A stretch of DNA of 64,000 nt from Yoonia sp. R2331 (GCF_041103235.1 NZ_JBGCUN010000001.1:2046001-2110000), one strand, 5' to 3'. Positions 52,063-61,881 are shown, counted from the first letter of the stretch. Made by a program: numbers and translations. The notes: a model not told the origin generated them from the letters alone.

Positions 52063-53499
52063 TCAAGCCGAACGCATCGGCATCTTCATCGTTACAAGCT
52101 CTTCCGACATGGTTGGATGCACCGCGCAGGTGGCATCAAACTGTTCTTTTGTCAGGCCATTTTTGACAGCAATCCCAACCATCTGGATCAATTCGCCCGC
52201 ATGATCTGCGACGATATGACAGCCCAGAACAACGCGGGTTTCCTGGCTGACGATCAGTTTCATCAGAACCCGTTCGGACCCGCCTGCAAAGGCCTGCTGC
52301 ATCGGTTTGAACGAGGTGCAGTAGACATCAATCGGGCCTGCGTCGCGGGCCTGTTCTTCGGTCAGGCCAACGGTGCCGAGTTCCGGCTGGGTAAAGACCG
52401 CAGAGGGGATCAGGTCATGATCGACCTTGGTGGGCTTGCCGTTAAAGACCGTGTCCACAAAGGCCATGCCTTCGCGGATCGCCACCGGTGTCAGTTCCAC
52501 CCGGCCCGTCACATCACCAATCGCATAGATCGAGGGCACGTTGGTCTGACTGTAGTCGTCAACCTCGATGGCCCCGCGCCGGTTGGTGTTCACGCCCGCG
52601 GCCTCCAGCCCCAGATCCGTGGTATTGGGTGCGCGGCCCGTGGCAAAAACCACGTGGTCAAAGACCTGTTCTGAGCCGTTTGTGGATTTCACCCAGATCG
52701 GTCCGTCGTAGGCCTGCGCATGGTTGTCGGGCACCCCTGCCCCGCCAGCGGCGTCGCTGGCGGTGGGTTGTGGCACACTGTGGTCATCCGAGGCAGGCCC
52801 CATCTCGACGATGTTGGTGCCAAGGTGCAGATCAATGCCGCGCCCCATCATGCTTTCGGCCAAAAGGCCGCGCGCCTCGTCATCAAACCCGCGCAGAATT
52901 TGTGCGCCGCGATAGTATTGTGTCACCTTCACGCCCAGCCCGTGCAGGATGCAGGCGAATTCGCAAGCGATATATCCGCCGCCGATGATCAGTACAGATT
53001 TGGGCAGTTTCTTCATCTTGAAGATGTCATTGGAGGACAGCCCCAGGTGCGCATTGGGCATATCGGGGCGGACCGGATGGCCGCCGGTGGCGATCAGGAT
53101 GTGTTTGGCGGTGACGTCCTTGCCATTGATCGTGACCGTATGCGGGTCTTTGAGCACAGCGCGCCCGTCGTGGATTTCGACATCAGAGCCGCCCAGCAGG
53201 TTGCGGTAGACGCCTTCAAGCCGATCCAATTCGCCGTTGAGCTTGCCACTGAAGGCCGCCCAGTCAAATGCGCCGATCTGGGCGTCCCAGCCGTAGGCCT
53301 GCGCTTCGGCCACCTGGGCGGGATAGGTGCTGGCGAACACCATCAGCTTTTTGGGCACGCAGCCGCGGATCACGCAGGTGCCGCCCATGCGGTATTCTTC
53401 GGCCAATGCGACTTTGGCGCCCGTGGCGGCAGCAACGCGCGCAGCACGTACCCCACCAGAGCCGCCGCCAATCACGTAGAGGTCGTAGTCAAATGCCAT
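52063..53499 (-). CDS. gor: Glutathione-disulfide reductase with in-frame insertion
   Basis: A 478-residue FAD/NADPH oxidoreductase. FAD loop YVIGGGSGGVRAAR, redox pair in GGTCVIRGCVPKKLM, NADP-binding IGGGYIACEFACILHGLG with YRGAQILRGFD, and C-terminal CAVHPTMSEELVTM with the catalytic His-Glu. It regenerates reduced glutathione. It is about 28 residues longer than usual because of a segment near 230-260 (DDHSVPQPTASDAAGG...), whose DNA contains a perfect 9-bp hairpin at 52742-52763. MerA is excluded, as it would need a C-terminal Cys pair. Confidence 0.93.
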   Translation of the reverse strand: MAFDYDLYVIGGGSGGVRAARVAAATGAKVALAEEYRMGGTCVIRGCVPKKLMVFASTYPAQVAEAQAYGWDAQIGAFDWAAFSGKLNGELDRLEGVYRNLLGGSDVEIHDGRAVLKDPHTVTINGKDVTAKHILIATGGHPVRPDMPNAHLGLSSNDIFKMKKLPKSVLIIGGGYIACEFACILHGLGVKVTQYYRGAQILRGFDDEARGLLAESMMGRGIDLHLGTNIVEMGPASDDHSVPQPTASDAAGGAGVPDNHAQAYDGPIWVKSTNGSEQVFDHVVFATGRAPNTTDLGLEAAGVNTNRRGAIEVDDYSQTNVPSIYAIGDVTGRVELTPVAIREGMAFVDTVFNGKPTKVDHDLIPSAVFTQPELGTVGLTEEQARDAGPIDVYCTSFKPMQQAFAGGSERVLMKLIVSQETRVVLGCHIVADHAGELIQMVGIAVKNGLTKEQFDATCAVHPTMSEELVTMKMPMRSA

Positions 53500-53596
53500 T
53501 GTCGTCGTCCCGTCGGTCTGCTGCTTTGGCGCAACCTAAACATCACGACTGCTAAGGACAACGGCCCCTGACGCGATTGTGGGCCAAGGGCGGGGT

Positions 53597-55246
53597 CTAA
53601 AGGATAAAGTCACCGCGGGCCATGTCATCTACATGCTTCATTTCGATCATCGCGTCGATCTGCCCGTCGCCGTCAGCATCAATCATCACCATGCGCCCGA
53701 CAAAGCCAACCTCGCCCCGGCCGGTGCCATTGAAATCAGCGTCGTTCACGAAGCGCAGGTTGTCATAGGCGCTGAGGTCGATCTTATCGATGCCTGATTT
53801 GAAGCCCTCGATCATGTCGCGGCTGGATTTGCTAACGCCGGTGTCGCCGGGTTCAAAGATAAAGACATCCTGCACGTTCTTGCTTTCCCAGGCGTGCATC
53901 ATGTCCGCCCCCTTGCCGCCGATAAAGCGGTCGCGGCCTTCGCCACCATAGACCAGATCGTTGCCATTGCGCCCCAGAAGAACGTCATCACCATCATGAC
54001 CGTGCAGATGATCGAGCGCGTCGCCACCTGAAATCCGGTCATTGCCGTCGCCGCCGTAGAGCTTGTCACGGCCAGCCCCGCCAAAGATCTTGTCGCCGTG
54101 ATTGCCGCCGTGAATCTCATCACCGCCGCTGCCGCCGTCGATCCAGTCAAAGCCATCGCCGCCATAGATCATGTCGCCAGCGTCACCGCCATAAATCTTG
54201 TCGTTGCCGTGATCGCCGCCAATGGTGTCTGCGCCGCCGCCACCCGAAATCTTGTCAGCATTGTCGCCGCCGCCGATCTTGTCGTCGCCTTTGCCGCCAG
54301 AGATATTGTCAAAACCTGATCCGCCATAAAGGGAATCGTTGCCGTCCTGGCCCTTTATGACGTCGTCGCCATCGCCACCGCTCAGCTTATCCCAGCCAGC
54401 ACCGCCTTCGAGCCGGTCATTGCCGGTGTCGCCATAGATTTTGTCGTTGTGCTTGCCGCCATAAAGCTTGTCCGCGCCGTTGCCGCCGCCGATGTCATCT
54501 TCGCCGTCGCCGCCGGTGATTGTGTCCCACCCACCCTCGCCATAAAGGTCATCGTCGCCGCCTGCGCCATCAATGGTGTCGTGCCCCTCGCCCCCGCCGA
54601 CCTTGTCGTTGCCCGACCCGGCCCAGACGATATCATCACCATCGCCAGCCCAAACCTTGTCGGCCCCGCCTCCGGCGGTGAAAATCTCATTCCGGGCGGC
54701 TGCGAAGGCATTGGAGTAGTCGCCGCTGTGCAGGGTTTCGGACTTGGATGAGCCATAGACACGGTTTTGGCCATTGACGAAATAATTCAGCCAACCCGCT
54801 ACATCCACGAGCGTTTCATTGGCGTTACCGTCTTCGTTCAGCAACCGGCCATCGCGGTAACGGAACCCGACATGGTAGATCGCGTCGGCCACGGTATCCA
54901 CGTAGTCGCGGCCCTGAAATTGCAACGTGCCACCGTCACCCTGCACCAGATGAAAACCGGTTTCTTCGTTGCCTTCATCATCGCCGTGACCGATCACAAA
55001 TTCACCATAAAGCGCAGGATTCGCGCGGATGTGGTCGCTGATCTTCATCAGATCGGCGGCGGTGATCCGGCCATCATCATTCACGCCAGTGTCTTCAATG
55101 GCCTGCCCGATGGCGTTGTTCATCATCACGCCACCTGCGATCCCGCCCCGGATATCAGCGTTCGAGACGTTCTTCTGGATCCCCCCATCGCGTTCAACGA
55201 ATCTGAGGATGCGGTCCATTGCAATTGTGGCAGCGGGTGTTGGCAT
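53597..55246 (-). CDS. RTX calcium-binding repeat protein, probable type I secretion substrate
   Basis: A 549-residue acidic protein. Residues about 180-460 are some thirty RTX nonapeptides of the GGxGxDxI type, here often with Lys after Asp (GNDKIYGG). The C-terminus (VFIFEPGDTGVSKSSRDMIEGFKSGIDKIDLSAYD) is the serralysin-type M10 C-terminal domain used for type I secretion. The first 160 residues contain an EF-hand-like NDDGRITAADLMKI and an unnamed domain. No protease motif is visible, so it is probably a structural or adhesive secreted protein. Confidence 0.88.
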   Translation of the reverse strand: MPTPAATIAMDRILRFVERDGGIQKNVSNADIRGGIAGGVMMNNAIGQAIEDTGVNDDGRITAADLMKISDHIRANPALYGEFVIGHGDDEGNEETGFHLVQGDGGTLQFQGRDYVDTVADAIYHVGFRYRDGRLLNEDGNANETLVDVAGWLNYFVNGQNRVYGSSKSETLHSGDYSNAFAAARNEIFTAGGGADKVWAGDGDDIVWAGSGNDKVGGGEGHDTIDGAGGDDDLYGEGGWDTITGGDGEDDIGGGNGADKLYGGKHNDKIYGDTGNDRLEGGAGWDKLSGGDGDDVIKGQDGNDSLYGGSGFDNISGGKGDDKIGGGDNADKISGGGGADTIGGDHGNDKIYGGDAGDMIYGGDGFDWIDGGSGGDEIHGGNHGDKIFGGAGRDKLYGGDGNDRISGGDALDHLHGHDGDDVLLGRNGNDLVYGGEGRDRFIGGKGADMMHAWESKNVQDVFIFEPGDTGVSKSSRDMIEGFKSGIDKIDLSAYDNLRFVNDADFNGTGRGEVGFVGRMVMIDADGDGQIDAMIEMKHVDDMARGDFIL

Positions 55247-55531
55247 GATGTGTCCTTTCGGGTGGCTGGGTGCGGTACCTATGTGCGGGTCTAGCTACCA
55301 AAGCGGACGGCGTTGTGGCGAGAGAACGGCATTGTTCCAACCGGCTTAAGCCGCTCGAAAATAAGCGAAAAATCGCACAACCGCCGGAACAGCGCCGAAC
55401 CGATTGTTGCGGAGCTTTGGTTAATATCTTGAAAACGCTTGCAATGGCGCAGGGCTGCGAACAGGCGGCATCCTGCCACCGCGGAGGGGCGGTGGCTGGG
55501 CGCTTTTCTGCTTAGTCAGACCAAAACCGCG

Positions 55532-56320
55532 CTAGTCAGCCATGTCAGAGAACAGATTGTCGGTTTCAAGAAAATCAAACCGGGTCTCTTCGCTGGTGCC
55601 GGTGTTGATATCCTGCACTTCGACCCGACCATCGCCGTAGCCGATCACCACGGCGTCGCAGATGTCGATGAACAGGCCATTTTCCACCACACCCGGCACC
55701 TGATTGAGCACCAGCGACAATTGCCGCGCATTGCCGATCCGGTTGAGGTGCAGATCAAGAATATGGTTGCCCTCGTCCGTCACAAAGGGGGCGTCGCCGT
55801 TCATACGCAGGCTGGCGGAATTGCCCAGCACATCCATGCCGGTCAGCATCTCTTCGATCAGGGTCTTGGAGGTTTGCCAGCCAAATGGGATCACCTCGAC
55901 CGGCAAGGGGAAGGCCCCCAGCGTATCCACCTTTTTCGAGATATCAGCGATCACGACCATCTGGTCAGAGGCGGTTGCCACGATCTTTTCCTGCAGAAGT
56001 GCGCCGCCACCGCCCTTGATCAGGTTGAGATCACCGTCGTATTCGTCAGCGCCGTCAACGGTGATGTCGAGCCATTTCGCCTCGTCCAGAGAAATCACTT
56101 CGATCCCGACATCGCGGGCAAGCTGCGCGGTGCGGCTGGAAGTCGGCACACCTTTGATGCGCAGCCCTTCGTCCCGGACCAGTTCGCCCAGGCAGCGCAC
56201 AAGCCAGGCGGCTGTCGATCCGGTGCCAAGCCCCACCTTCATCCCGCTTTCCACAAATTCAGTGGCACGTTTGGCGGCCACAAACTTTGCTTTGTCGATG
56301 GGGGACAGTTCCGATGGCAT
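55532..56320 (-). CDS. rpiA: Ribose-5-phosphate isomerase A
   Basis: A 262-residue RpiA. Family motifs: KVGLGTGSTAAWLVRCLGE, the catalytic ITVDGADEYDGDLNLIKGGGGALLQEKIVA region with active-site Asp, Glu and Lys, and GFLFID-like ENGLFIDICDAV near the end. It interconverts ribose-5-phosphate and ribulose-5-phosphate in the pentose phosphate pathway. AGGAG-like sequence (caggag) is upstream. Confidence 0.95.
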   Translation of the reverse strand: MPSELSPIDKAKFVAAKRATEFVESGMKVGLGTGSTAAWLVRCLGELVRDEGLRIKGVPTSSRTAQLARDVGIEVISLDEAKWLDITVDGADEYDGDLNLIKGGGGALLQEKIVATASDQMVVIADISKKVDTLGAFPLPVEVIPFGWQTSKTLIEEMLTGMDVLGNSASLRMNGDAPFVTDEGNHILDLHLNRIGNARQLSLVLNQVPGVVENGLFIDICDAVVIGYGDGRVEVQDINTGTSEETRFDFLETDNLFSDMAD

Positions 56321-56461
56321 GGCAAGCTCCTGTAGCAGACGAGGGCGTTATAGGCCCAAAGAGAAACCGGCGCGAGGGGGCAAATCAGTCCCCCTTCACG
56401 CGGTCGTGTCTGGGGTGTTGCACGGGCTTGGTTAATGTGGCGCAAAGGCGGAGGCAATTTG

Positions 56462-57016
56462 ATGAAGTATATCGTGGCACTATTGTTGGCGTGCATGGCC
56501 TCTGTGGGGGTGGCGCAGGACCGGGACGGCAATGACACGCCGGGCGAATGGGTCGTGACGCATCAGGCGGCCTATGGGTTGTGGGATGTCTTTTGCGATG
56601 AACGCACAACCGGCGATCTGACAGAAGAGCGGTGCTATATCCGCTATGTGGAGGTGTTTTCGGCCCGCCCCAAGTTCGGGGCGATGTTCGTCTTTGTCAC
56701 CGGTGCCGGTGTCGAATTCGGGATGGAGGCAGGCACCGTCTTTCCCGGCGAGGGGCCGCAGATCATCCGCGACGACGCGCAGGTCTGGGTGGATAACCGA
56801 TTGGGCTGTCGCACTGGGTTGACCTGCACGATGGACGGTGAGGCAGCGCAGGATTTCCTGAACGCGGCGCGCGGCGGTGGTGTATTGCAGATGACTTTCA
56901 CGGACCGTCATGGCGCGCCGCAAGACCTGCGCTGGGATCTGACGCGGTTTGACGCAGCCTTTGCCGATTGGCGGGCCCAGTCTGCCGCGCGCGATCTGCC
57001 GCGCCCTTTTGAGTGA
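56462..57016 (+). CDS. Exported IalB-like protein
   Basis: A 184-residue protein with a signal peptide (MKYIVALLLACMASVGVA) and an IalB-like domain: WDVFCDERTTGDLTEERCYIRYVEVF with the Cys pair, GMEAGTVFPGEGPQIIRDDAQ and a second pair in NRLGCRTGLTCTMDG. IalB-family proteins are periplasmic or outer-membrane-associated proteins of unclear role. The start at 56462 has GGAGG upstream. Divergent from rpiA. Confidence 0.7.
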   Translation: MKYIVALLLACMASVGVAQDRDGNDTPGEWVVTHQAAYGLWDVFCDERTTGDLTEERCYIRYVEVFSARPKFGAMFVFVTGAGVEFGMEAGTVFPGEGPQIIRDDAQVWVDNRLGCRTGLTCTMDGEAAQDFLNAARGGGVLQMTFTDRHGAPQDLRWDLTRFDAAFADWRAQSAARDLPRPFE

Positions 57017-57069
57017 CCAAGCGTCGGTTTCGGTCGCCCCCGTGGGCGATTGCGCGGTAGAAACACCAC

Positions 57070-57756
57070 ATGACCACGCCGCTGCGCCTGCATTACGCCC
57101 CTGACAACGCATCCTTGTGCGTCCGACTGGCGCTCGATCATCTGGACCTGCCGTTTGAGACGGTGCTGGTGGATCGCGGCGCGCGCGCCCAGCGCAGTGC
57201 CGCATATCTGGCGCTGAACCCAAATGGGCTGATCCCGGTGCTGGAAACACCCGAGGGGCCGATGTTTGAAACCGGCGCGATTCTGTTGTGGCTGGCGGAC
57301 CAAAACGGCGGGATGATGGCGGGCCCACGTGGCGCGGGTCGTGCCCATGATGTGCAGTGGTTGGTCTGGCTGGCCAATACGCTGCACCCCGCACTGCGCA
57401 TTCTGTTTTATCCCGACAAGCACGTCGATGGCGATGTCCGTGCGCTGCACGAAAGAACCCAAGCGCGGGTCGCAGAGATGTTGCGCGTGATGAATGATGC
57501 CGCGCGCGCGCCGTGGCTTGAGGCTGATGGCCCGACAGCGCAGGGCTGCTATCTCGCACCGATGCTGCGCTGGCTGGCGCTTTATGGTGCGCCAAATGAC
57601 TGGTTCGCCCTGTCCGACTACCCAAGGCTTTTGGCCTTTGCCCGACGCGCCGACCAATGGGCCTGCACCGCCAAGGCGCAGGCGGCCGAAGGGCTTGGCC
57701 CCATGCCGTTTTCTGCCCCCTCACCCCCGAACCCGCCCGAAGGACGTGCGATCTGA
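57070..57756 (+). CDS. Glutathione S-transferase
   Basis: A 228-residue GST: thioredoxin-like N-terminus LRLHYAPDNASLCVRLALDHL, glutathione-binding LNPNGLIPVLETPEGPMFETGAILLWLAD, and a helical C-terminal domain. Substrate unknown. Its stop shares one base with the sdaA start (TGATG), so they are translationally coupled. Confidence 0.88.
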   Translation: MTTPLRLHYAPDNASLCVRLALDHLDLPFETVLVDRGARAQRSAAYLALNPNGLIPVLETPEGPMFETGAILLWLADQNGGMMAGPRGAGRAHDVQWLVWLANTLHPALRILFYPDKHVDGDVRALHERTQARVAEMLRVMNDAARAPWLEADGPTAQGCYLAPMLRWLALYGAPNDWFALSDYPRLLAFARRADQWACTAKAQAAEGLGPMPFSAPSPPNPPEGRAI

Positions 57757-59129
57757 TGTTTCTGAGCGTTTTTGACATGTTCAAAGTGGGCGTTGGCCCG
57801 TCCTCGTCCCATACCATTGGTCCGATGGTCGCAGCGGCACGGTTTCTGGATCATCTGCGCGCGCAGCCGTTCAAGGTCGCCGGTCTGCGGGCCAGTCTGC
57901 ATGGCTCGCTCGCGTTCACCGGTGTCGGACATGCGACGGACCGGGCGGTGATCCTTGGGCTTGCGGGGTTTGTGGCCGAGAACTATGACGCGGACCGGGC
58001 CGAAGCAGAGCTGGCGCGCATTCGCGCAGATCACAACGTGCAGCCAGAGGGGCTGGGCACGCTGGCGTTTCATCCCAAGGATGATGTGGTTTTCGACTTT
58101 GGCGATCCGCTGCCCGGCCATGCCAACGGGATGATCCTGCGCGGCCTTGATCCGCAGGGCGATGTGGTCACGCAGATCACCTATTATTCCATCGGCGGCG
58201 GCTTTGTCCTGACCGAGGCGGAATTGGCCGCGGGCAAGGACACCGACGATGGGCCGCCGGTCCCCTATCCGTTCAAGTCAGCGGTCGAGATGCTGGAGAT
58301 GGCGCAGACCAGTGGCAAGAGCATTGCCGAGATGAAGCGCGCCAATGAGTTGAGCCGCCGCAATGCAGGCGGGCTTGATACGGGGCTGACCCGGATCTGG
58401 GAGGTGATGAACGCCTGTATTGATCGCGGGCTGACCACCGATGGCATCTTGCCCGGCGGGTTGAAGGTGCGCAGGCGCGCCAAGGGCATTCATGATGCGC
58501 TGATCGCGGAACGCGGGCTGAACCAGCCAGCCCCACATACGATCAACGACTGGATGTCGACCTATGCGATGGCGGTGAACGAGGAAAACGCAGCCGGGGG
58601 TCAGGTAGTCACCGCCCCCACCAACGGGGCAGCGGGTGTGGTGCCGGGGGTGATCCGCTATTGGCTGGACCACGTGCCGGGAGCCACGGTGTCAAAGGTG
58701 CCAGAGTTCCTGCTGACCGCAGCCGCCATCGGCGGGTTGATCAAGTTCAACGCCAGCATCAGCGGGGCCGAGTGCGGCTGTCAGGCTGAGGTGGGCAGCG
58801 CCAGTGCGATGGCCGCCGCTGGCCTGTGTGCCGTGATGGGCGGCACCCCGGAACAGATAGAAAATGCCGCCGAGATCGCGCTGGAACATCACTTGGGCAT
58901 GACTTGTGATCCGATCCGGGGGCTGGTGCAGGTGCCGTGTATCGAACGCAATGGGCTGGGCTGCATCAAGGCGGTCAGTGCCGCCAGCCTGTCGCTGCGC
59001 GGCGACGGCACCCATCTGGTACCGTTGGATGCCGCGATTGAAACCATGCGCCAGACCGGCATGGACATGAGCGAGAAGTACAAGGAAACGGCACTTGGTG
59101 GCCTCGCCGTAAACGTGCCGAATTGCTAG
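57756..59129 (+). CDS. sdaA: L-serine dehydratase (single-chain, iron-sulfur)
   Basis: A 457-residue L-serine ammonia-lyase that makes pyruvate and ammonia. N-terminal domain begins MFLSVFDMFKVGVGPSSSHTIGPM; cluster cysteines are in GAECGCQAEVGSASAMAAAG, LGMTCDPIRG and VQVPCIERN. The ATG at 57756 lies on the GST stop codon and AAGGA precedes it. Full length for the single-polypeptide type. Confidence 0.95.
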   Translation: MFLSVFDMFKVGVGPSSSHTIGPMVAAARFLDHLRAQPFKVAGLRASLHGSLAFTGVGHATDRAVILGLAGFVAENYDADRAEAELARIRADHNVQPEGLGTLAFHPKDDVVFDFGDPLPGHANGMILRGLDPQGDVVTQITYYSIGGGFVLTEAELAAGKDTDDGPPVPYPFKSAVEMLEMAQTSGKSIAEMKRANELSRRNAGGLDTGLTRIWEVMNACIDRGLTTDGILPGGLKVRRRAKGIHDALIAERGLNQPAPHTINDWMSTYAMAVNEENAAGGQVVTAPTNGAAGVVPGVIRYWLDHVPGATVSKVPEFLLTAAAIGGLIKFNASISGAECGCQAEVGSASAMAAAGLCAVMGGTPEQIENAAEIALEHHLGMTCDPIRGLVQVPCIERNGLGCIKAVSAASLSLRGDGTHLVPLDAAIETMRQTGMDMSEKYKETALGGLAVNVPNC

Positions 59130-59138
59130 TTTGGCGCA

Positions 59139-59879
59139 ATGCCATCGCTTGATCCGCACTATACCGACCCCGTACTGGTCGCGCTTTATGATGCCGAATG
59201 CGGCTGGAGCGCGGATCGGGCGTTTTACGCCGCCCTGCCCGGCCCGGCGCCGATCCGTGTCTTGGACATTGGTTGCGGCACCGGATTGATTGCAGCGCGG
59301 ATTGCGCAAGGCGGCCATGACGTCACCGGTGTTGACCCCGCGGGTGCGATGCTGGATGTCGCGCGGCAACGCCCCTGCGGTGACACGGTCAGATGGGTCG
59401 AGGGGTTTGCGGATGCAGCCCAAGGGCCGTTTGATCTGATCTACATGACCGGCCATGCGTTTCAGACCTTGCTGCAGGATACCGAAATTGCGGGGCTGTT
59501 TACCACCGTCCGCAGGCTTCTGGCGCCGATGGGCCGCTTTGTGTTTGAGACCCGTAACCCCCGTCAGGATTGGGCCGGGCGTTGGCATCACCGCAAAGAG
59601 ATTGAAGGGCCGGATGGTCCGGTCACCCTGTCCCGCTGGGTGGATGAGGCGCGCGCGGATCAGATCACCTTTACCACTCGCTATCACCTGCCAGAGGGGC
59701 CCAAGGACAGCATCAGCACGTTGCGCTTTCTTGATCTGCCCGCCATTCGCCAGCACGCAGCGCGCGCCGGGCTGGACATGCAGCGGACCTTGGGCGATTG
59801 GTCAGGCGGGGCGTTTGACCCCATCGCGAGTGACGAGATCATTTGCGAGCTACGGTTGGCGCGAAAGGACCCGAGATGA
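59139..59879 (+). CDS. Class I SAM-dependent methyltransferase
   Basis: A 246-residue methyltransferase. Motif I is VLDIGCGTGLIAARIAQ, the acidic motif II GVDPAGAMLDVAR and motif IV-like PFDLIYMTGHAFQTLL. Substrate unknown. It overlaps the next gene by four bases (ATGA) and follows sdaA closely. Confidence 0.9.
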   Translation: MPSLDPHYTDPVLVALYDAECGWSADRAFYAALPGPAPIRVLDIGCGTGLIAARIAQGGHDVTGVDPAGAMLDVARQRPCGDTVRWVEGFADAAQGPFDLIYMTGHAFQTLLQDTEIAGLFTTVRRLLAPMGRFVFETRNPRQDWAGRWHHRKEIEGPDGPVTLSRWVDEARADQITFTTRYHLPEGPKDSISTLRFLDLPAIRQHAARAGLDMQRTLGDWSGGAFDPIASDEIICELRLARKDPR

Positions 59880-60292
59880 CCCTGACAGAAGCGATGAACA
59901 CTTTTGGCCCCGCGTGGCTGCAATATTGGTTGCCGGTTCTCTTTGTTGGGGCTTTTGTCTTGCCGCTGGCCCTCTTCATCTGGCGCGAGACCCGGATGGC
60001 GGCAGTCTTTTGCATCGTCGCGAGCTTTGGCGCGGCCTTTGCCATCGACATGCTGTTTCAGCAAATGGGATATGTGAAGCTGTTGGGATTGCCGCACATC
60101 ATCCTGTGGACTCCGCTTGCGATCTATCTGTGGCGCCTTATCAGCAAGGGCAATGCGCCCCGCGCGGCACGGGTGACTATGGGGATAGTCCTGACGGTGA
60201 TCACGATCTCACTGGCCTTTGACTATGTCGACGTGGCGCGCTTTGCCCTTGGCGAACGCGCACCGGCCACAATCCCCGCGCAAGAGGGCTAG
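59876..60292 (+). CDS. Small integral membrane protein
   Basis: A 138-residue protein with four transmembrane helices (about 17-35, 46-66, 73-92 and 102-122). The start ATG overlaps the methyltransferase stop (ATGA). No family recognised; co-translation suggests a link to the methyltransferase. Confidence 0.75.
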   Translation: MTLTEAMNTFGPAWLQYWLPVLFVGAFVLPLALFIWRETRMAAVFCIVASFGAAFAIDMLFQQMGYVKLLGLPHIILWTPLAIYLWRLISKGNAPRAARVTMGIVLTVITISLAFDYVDVARFALGERAPATIPAQEG

Positions 60293-60576
60293 CTGCGGAA
60301 CGTCGTGCATCTTCTAGTCGGTGCATCGACATTGCCAAATCAGAGCAGCGGACCGTTTCACGCAATAACGGCTCAATCGTGAAGCATTGGCCCAGACCTG
60401 CCTTTCCGCGCATCAGCTCGTATGTCTCAAATGCGGAACTTTGCCGACCTTCGTCGTTCTCCCAGCAATGGCAGGTCTCGAGCAGCGCAGTAAGAAAGAC
60501 TGCTCGTGATTGCCGACGCCACTTTAGCCCAAAAGCGAGAGCGGTCTTTTCCAAGAAAGTCTGATTACTCGCACAC

Positions 60577-61158
60577 TCAGGAAAGCGACTTGACGAGGAG
60601 GACCCAGTTTTCGGTCTCAGTCTCCCACCCGTCTTTGGCGCATGGGGCTTTGTCCAGCTCAGAGTATCCCTTTCGCTCGTATAGACGTCTCGCTCCCACG
60701 TTTTCGTCGGCGACAATTACACTCATTTTGTTGTACCCCGCGTCGCGGGCTATCGCGTCGGCGACATCGAGCAGTTTCGAACCAAGTCCCTGTCCTCGGT
60801 TCTCTGGGTAGCAAGCCAGAACATTAACATACCAGCTGTCTAGGGCTTTGTTTTCCAGCTCCTGCAAGGGGCGGAACAAGGCTGGGAAGTCATCTCCAAT
60901 TTCTTCGGGTTCAGATCCGATGCCATAGCCTGTGAGGCCAGCAACCGCCCCGTTGCCAAAGTCGATGACGACCACTTGCCCCTCTTTTGCCTTTTCGGCC
61001 TGTCGCGCGCGACCGATGGCCCAAGCATCCTCGCCATCTTGCGCCAACCCGGTCCAGACATGGAGCGGCAGGCCTTCGCCTGCGAAGTTCACCAGGTCCG
61101 CAAGTGCATGGGCATCCGTTTCAACGGCCAATCGCAAAGGATTTTCAAGTGGTATCAC
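60577..61158 (-). CDS. GNAT-family N-acetyltransferase
   Basis: A 193-residue GNAT. Acetyl-CoA-binding motif A is VLACYPENRGQGLGSKLLDVADAIA and the C-terminal NVGARRLYERKGY is motif B. The GTG at 61158 has GGAG eight bases upstream; the earlier GTG overlaps that sequence. Substrate unknown. A second GNAT gene lies directly upstream on the same strand. Confidence 0.88.
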   Translation of the reverse strand: MIPLENPLRLAVETDAHALADLVNFAGEGLPLHVWTGLAQDGEDAWAIGRARQAEKAKEGQVVVIDFGNGAVAGLTGYGIGSEPEEIGDDFPALFRPLQELENKALDSWYVNVLACYPENRGQGLGSKLLDVADAIARDAGYNKMSVIVADENVGARRLYERKGYSELDKAPCAKDGWETETENWVLLVKSLS

Positions 61159-61177
61159 TTCTCTCACTCCAGAAAGT

Positions 61178-61663
61178 TCAAAGTTTCATAGACATCTCAT
61201 GCCAAGTCATTCCTCCATGGTCGGAAATCGATGGCTGTAAATAGCTGTATCCAAATCTCTGATAAAGCGGGACGTGATGCTCTTTGCACATGAGATGAAT
61301 TGTCGACTTACCTAGTCTTTTCATGCGCCCCACGAATTCGACCATCAATGCCCGTGACAAGCCCTTGCCCTGATGCGCGGGATCAACAACAACAGACATT
61401 ATGACCACATTTGGAGCGTCCGGGTCATGGCCAACAAGCTCCTTGAACTCCTCGTCGGACATTTCGACTTCATAAGCACATCCGCAATTTATGAAGCCCA
61501 CGATCTCGCCTCTTTTCTCAAGAATGAGGAAACCATCGGGATAGACCTCAATTCTCTTGGATATCTTTTCGAGGGTTGCCGCCTCGTCGCCTTCATAGGC
61601 ATCAGTTTCGATCTCAAAGCATCGCTGGGCGTCGGAAGGTTTCGCGTTTCGGAATTCGTTCAT
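61178..61663 (-). CDS. GNAT-family N-acetyltransferase (arylalkylamine type)
   Basis: A 161-residue GNAT of the arylalkylamine N-acetyltransferase-like group: FEIETDAYEGDEAATLEKI near the start, motif A VDPAHQGKGLSRALMVEFV, and HHVPLYQRFGYSYL. It precedes another GNAT gene by 19 bases, suggesting a two-gene operon. Substrate unknown. Confidence 0.88.
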   Translation of the reverse strand: MNEFRNAKPSDAQRCFEIETDAYEGDEAATLEKISKRIEVYPDGFLILEKRGEIVGFINCGCAYEVEMSDEEFKELVGHDPDAPNVVIMSVVVDPAHQGKGLSRALMVEFVGRMKRLGKSTIHLMCKEHHVPLYQRFGYSYLQPSISDHGGMTWHEMSMKL

Positions 61664-61881
61664 GCGCCTACACTATTCGGGATGCACCAAGTTGCAAAGC
61701 TGCCGTTCGCACTCCTCGCAGAACTCAGGAGGTATGGGCTCTTTTGAGACCTTCGCCACCACCCGCGCGAAGGTCTGCTATGCCGATCTAAAGCATTTTG
61801 GGTCAATGTCGTGAGGGAAATGTCCAAATCAATTGACGTCTCACACTAGCCCTGCCGCGCCCAACGCCCTAGCTTGCGCCT

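Noticed and set aside
52063-53499. Mercuric reductase (merA) for the mercury module
   Set aside because: It has the disulfide reductase fold but lacks the C-terminal cysteine pair of MerA and ends as glutathione reductases do; it is also 42 kb away from merR.
60201-60716. Minus-strand frame over the gap 60293-60576 with protein-like stretches
   Set aside because: The frame has no plausible start, overlaps real genes at both ends and matches nothing I recognise. It could be a gene remnant but this cannot be supported.
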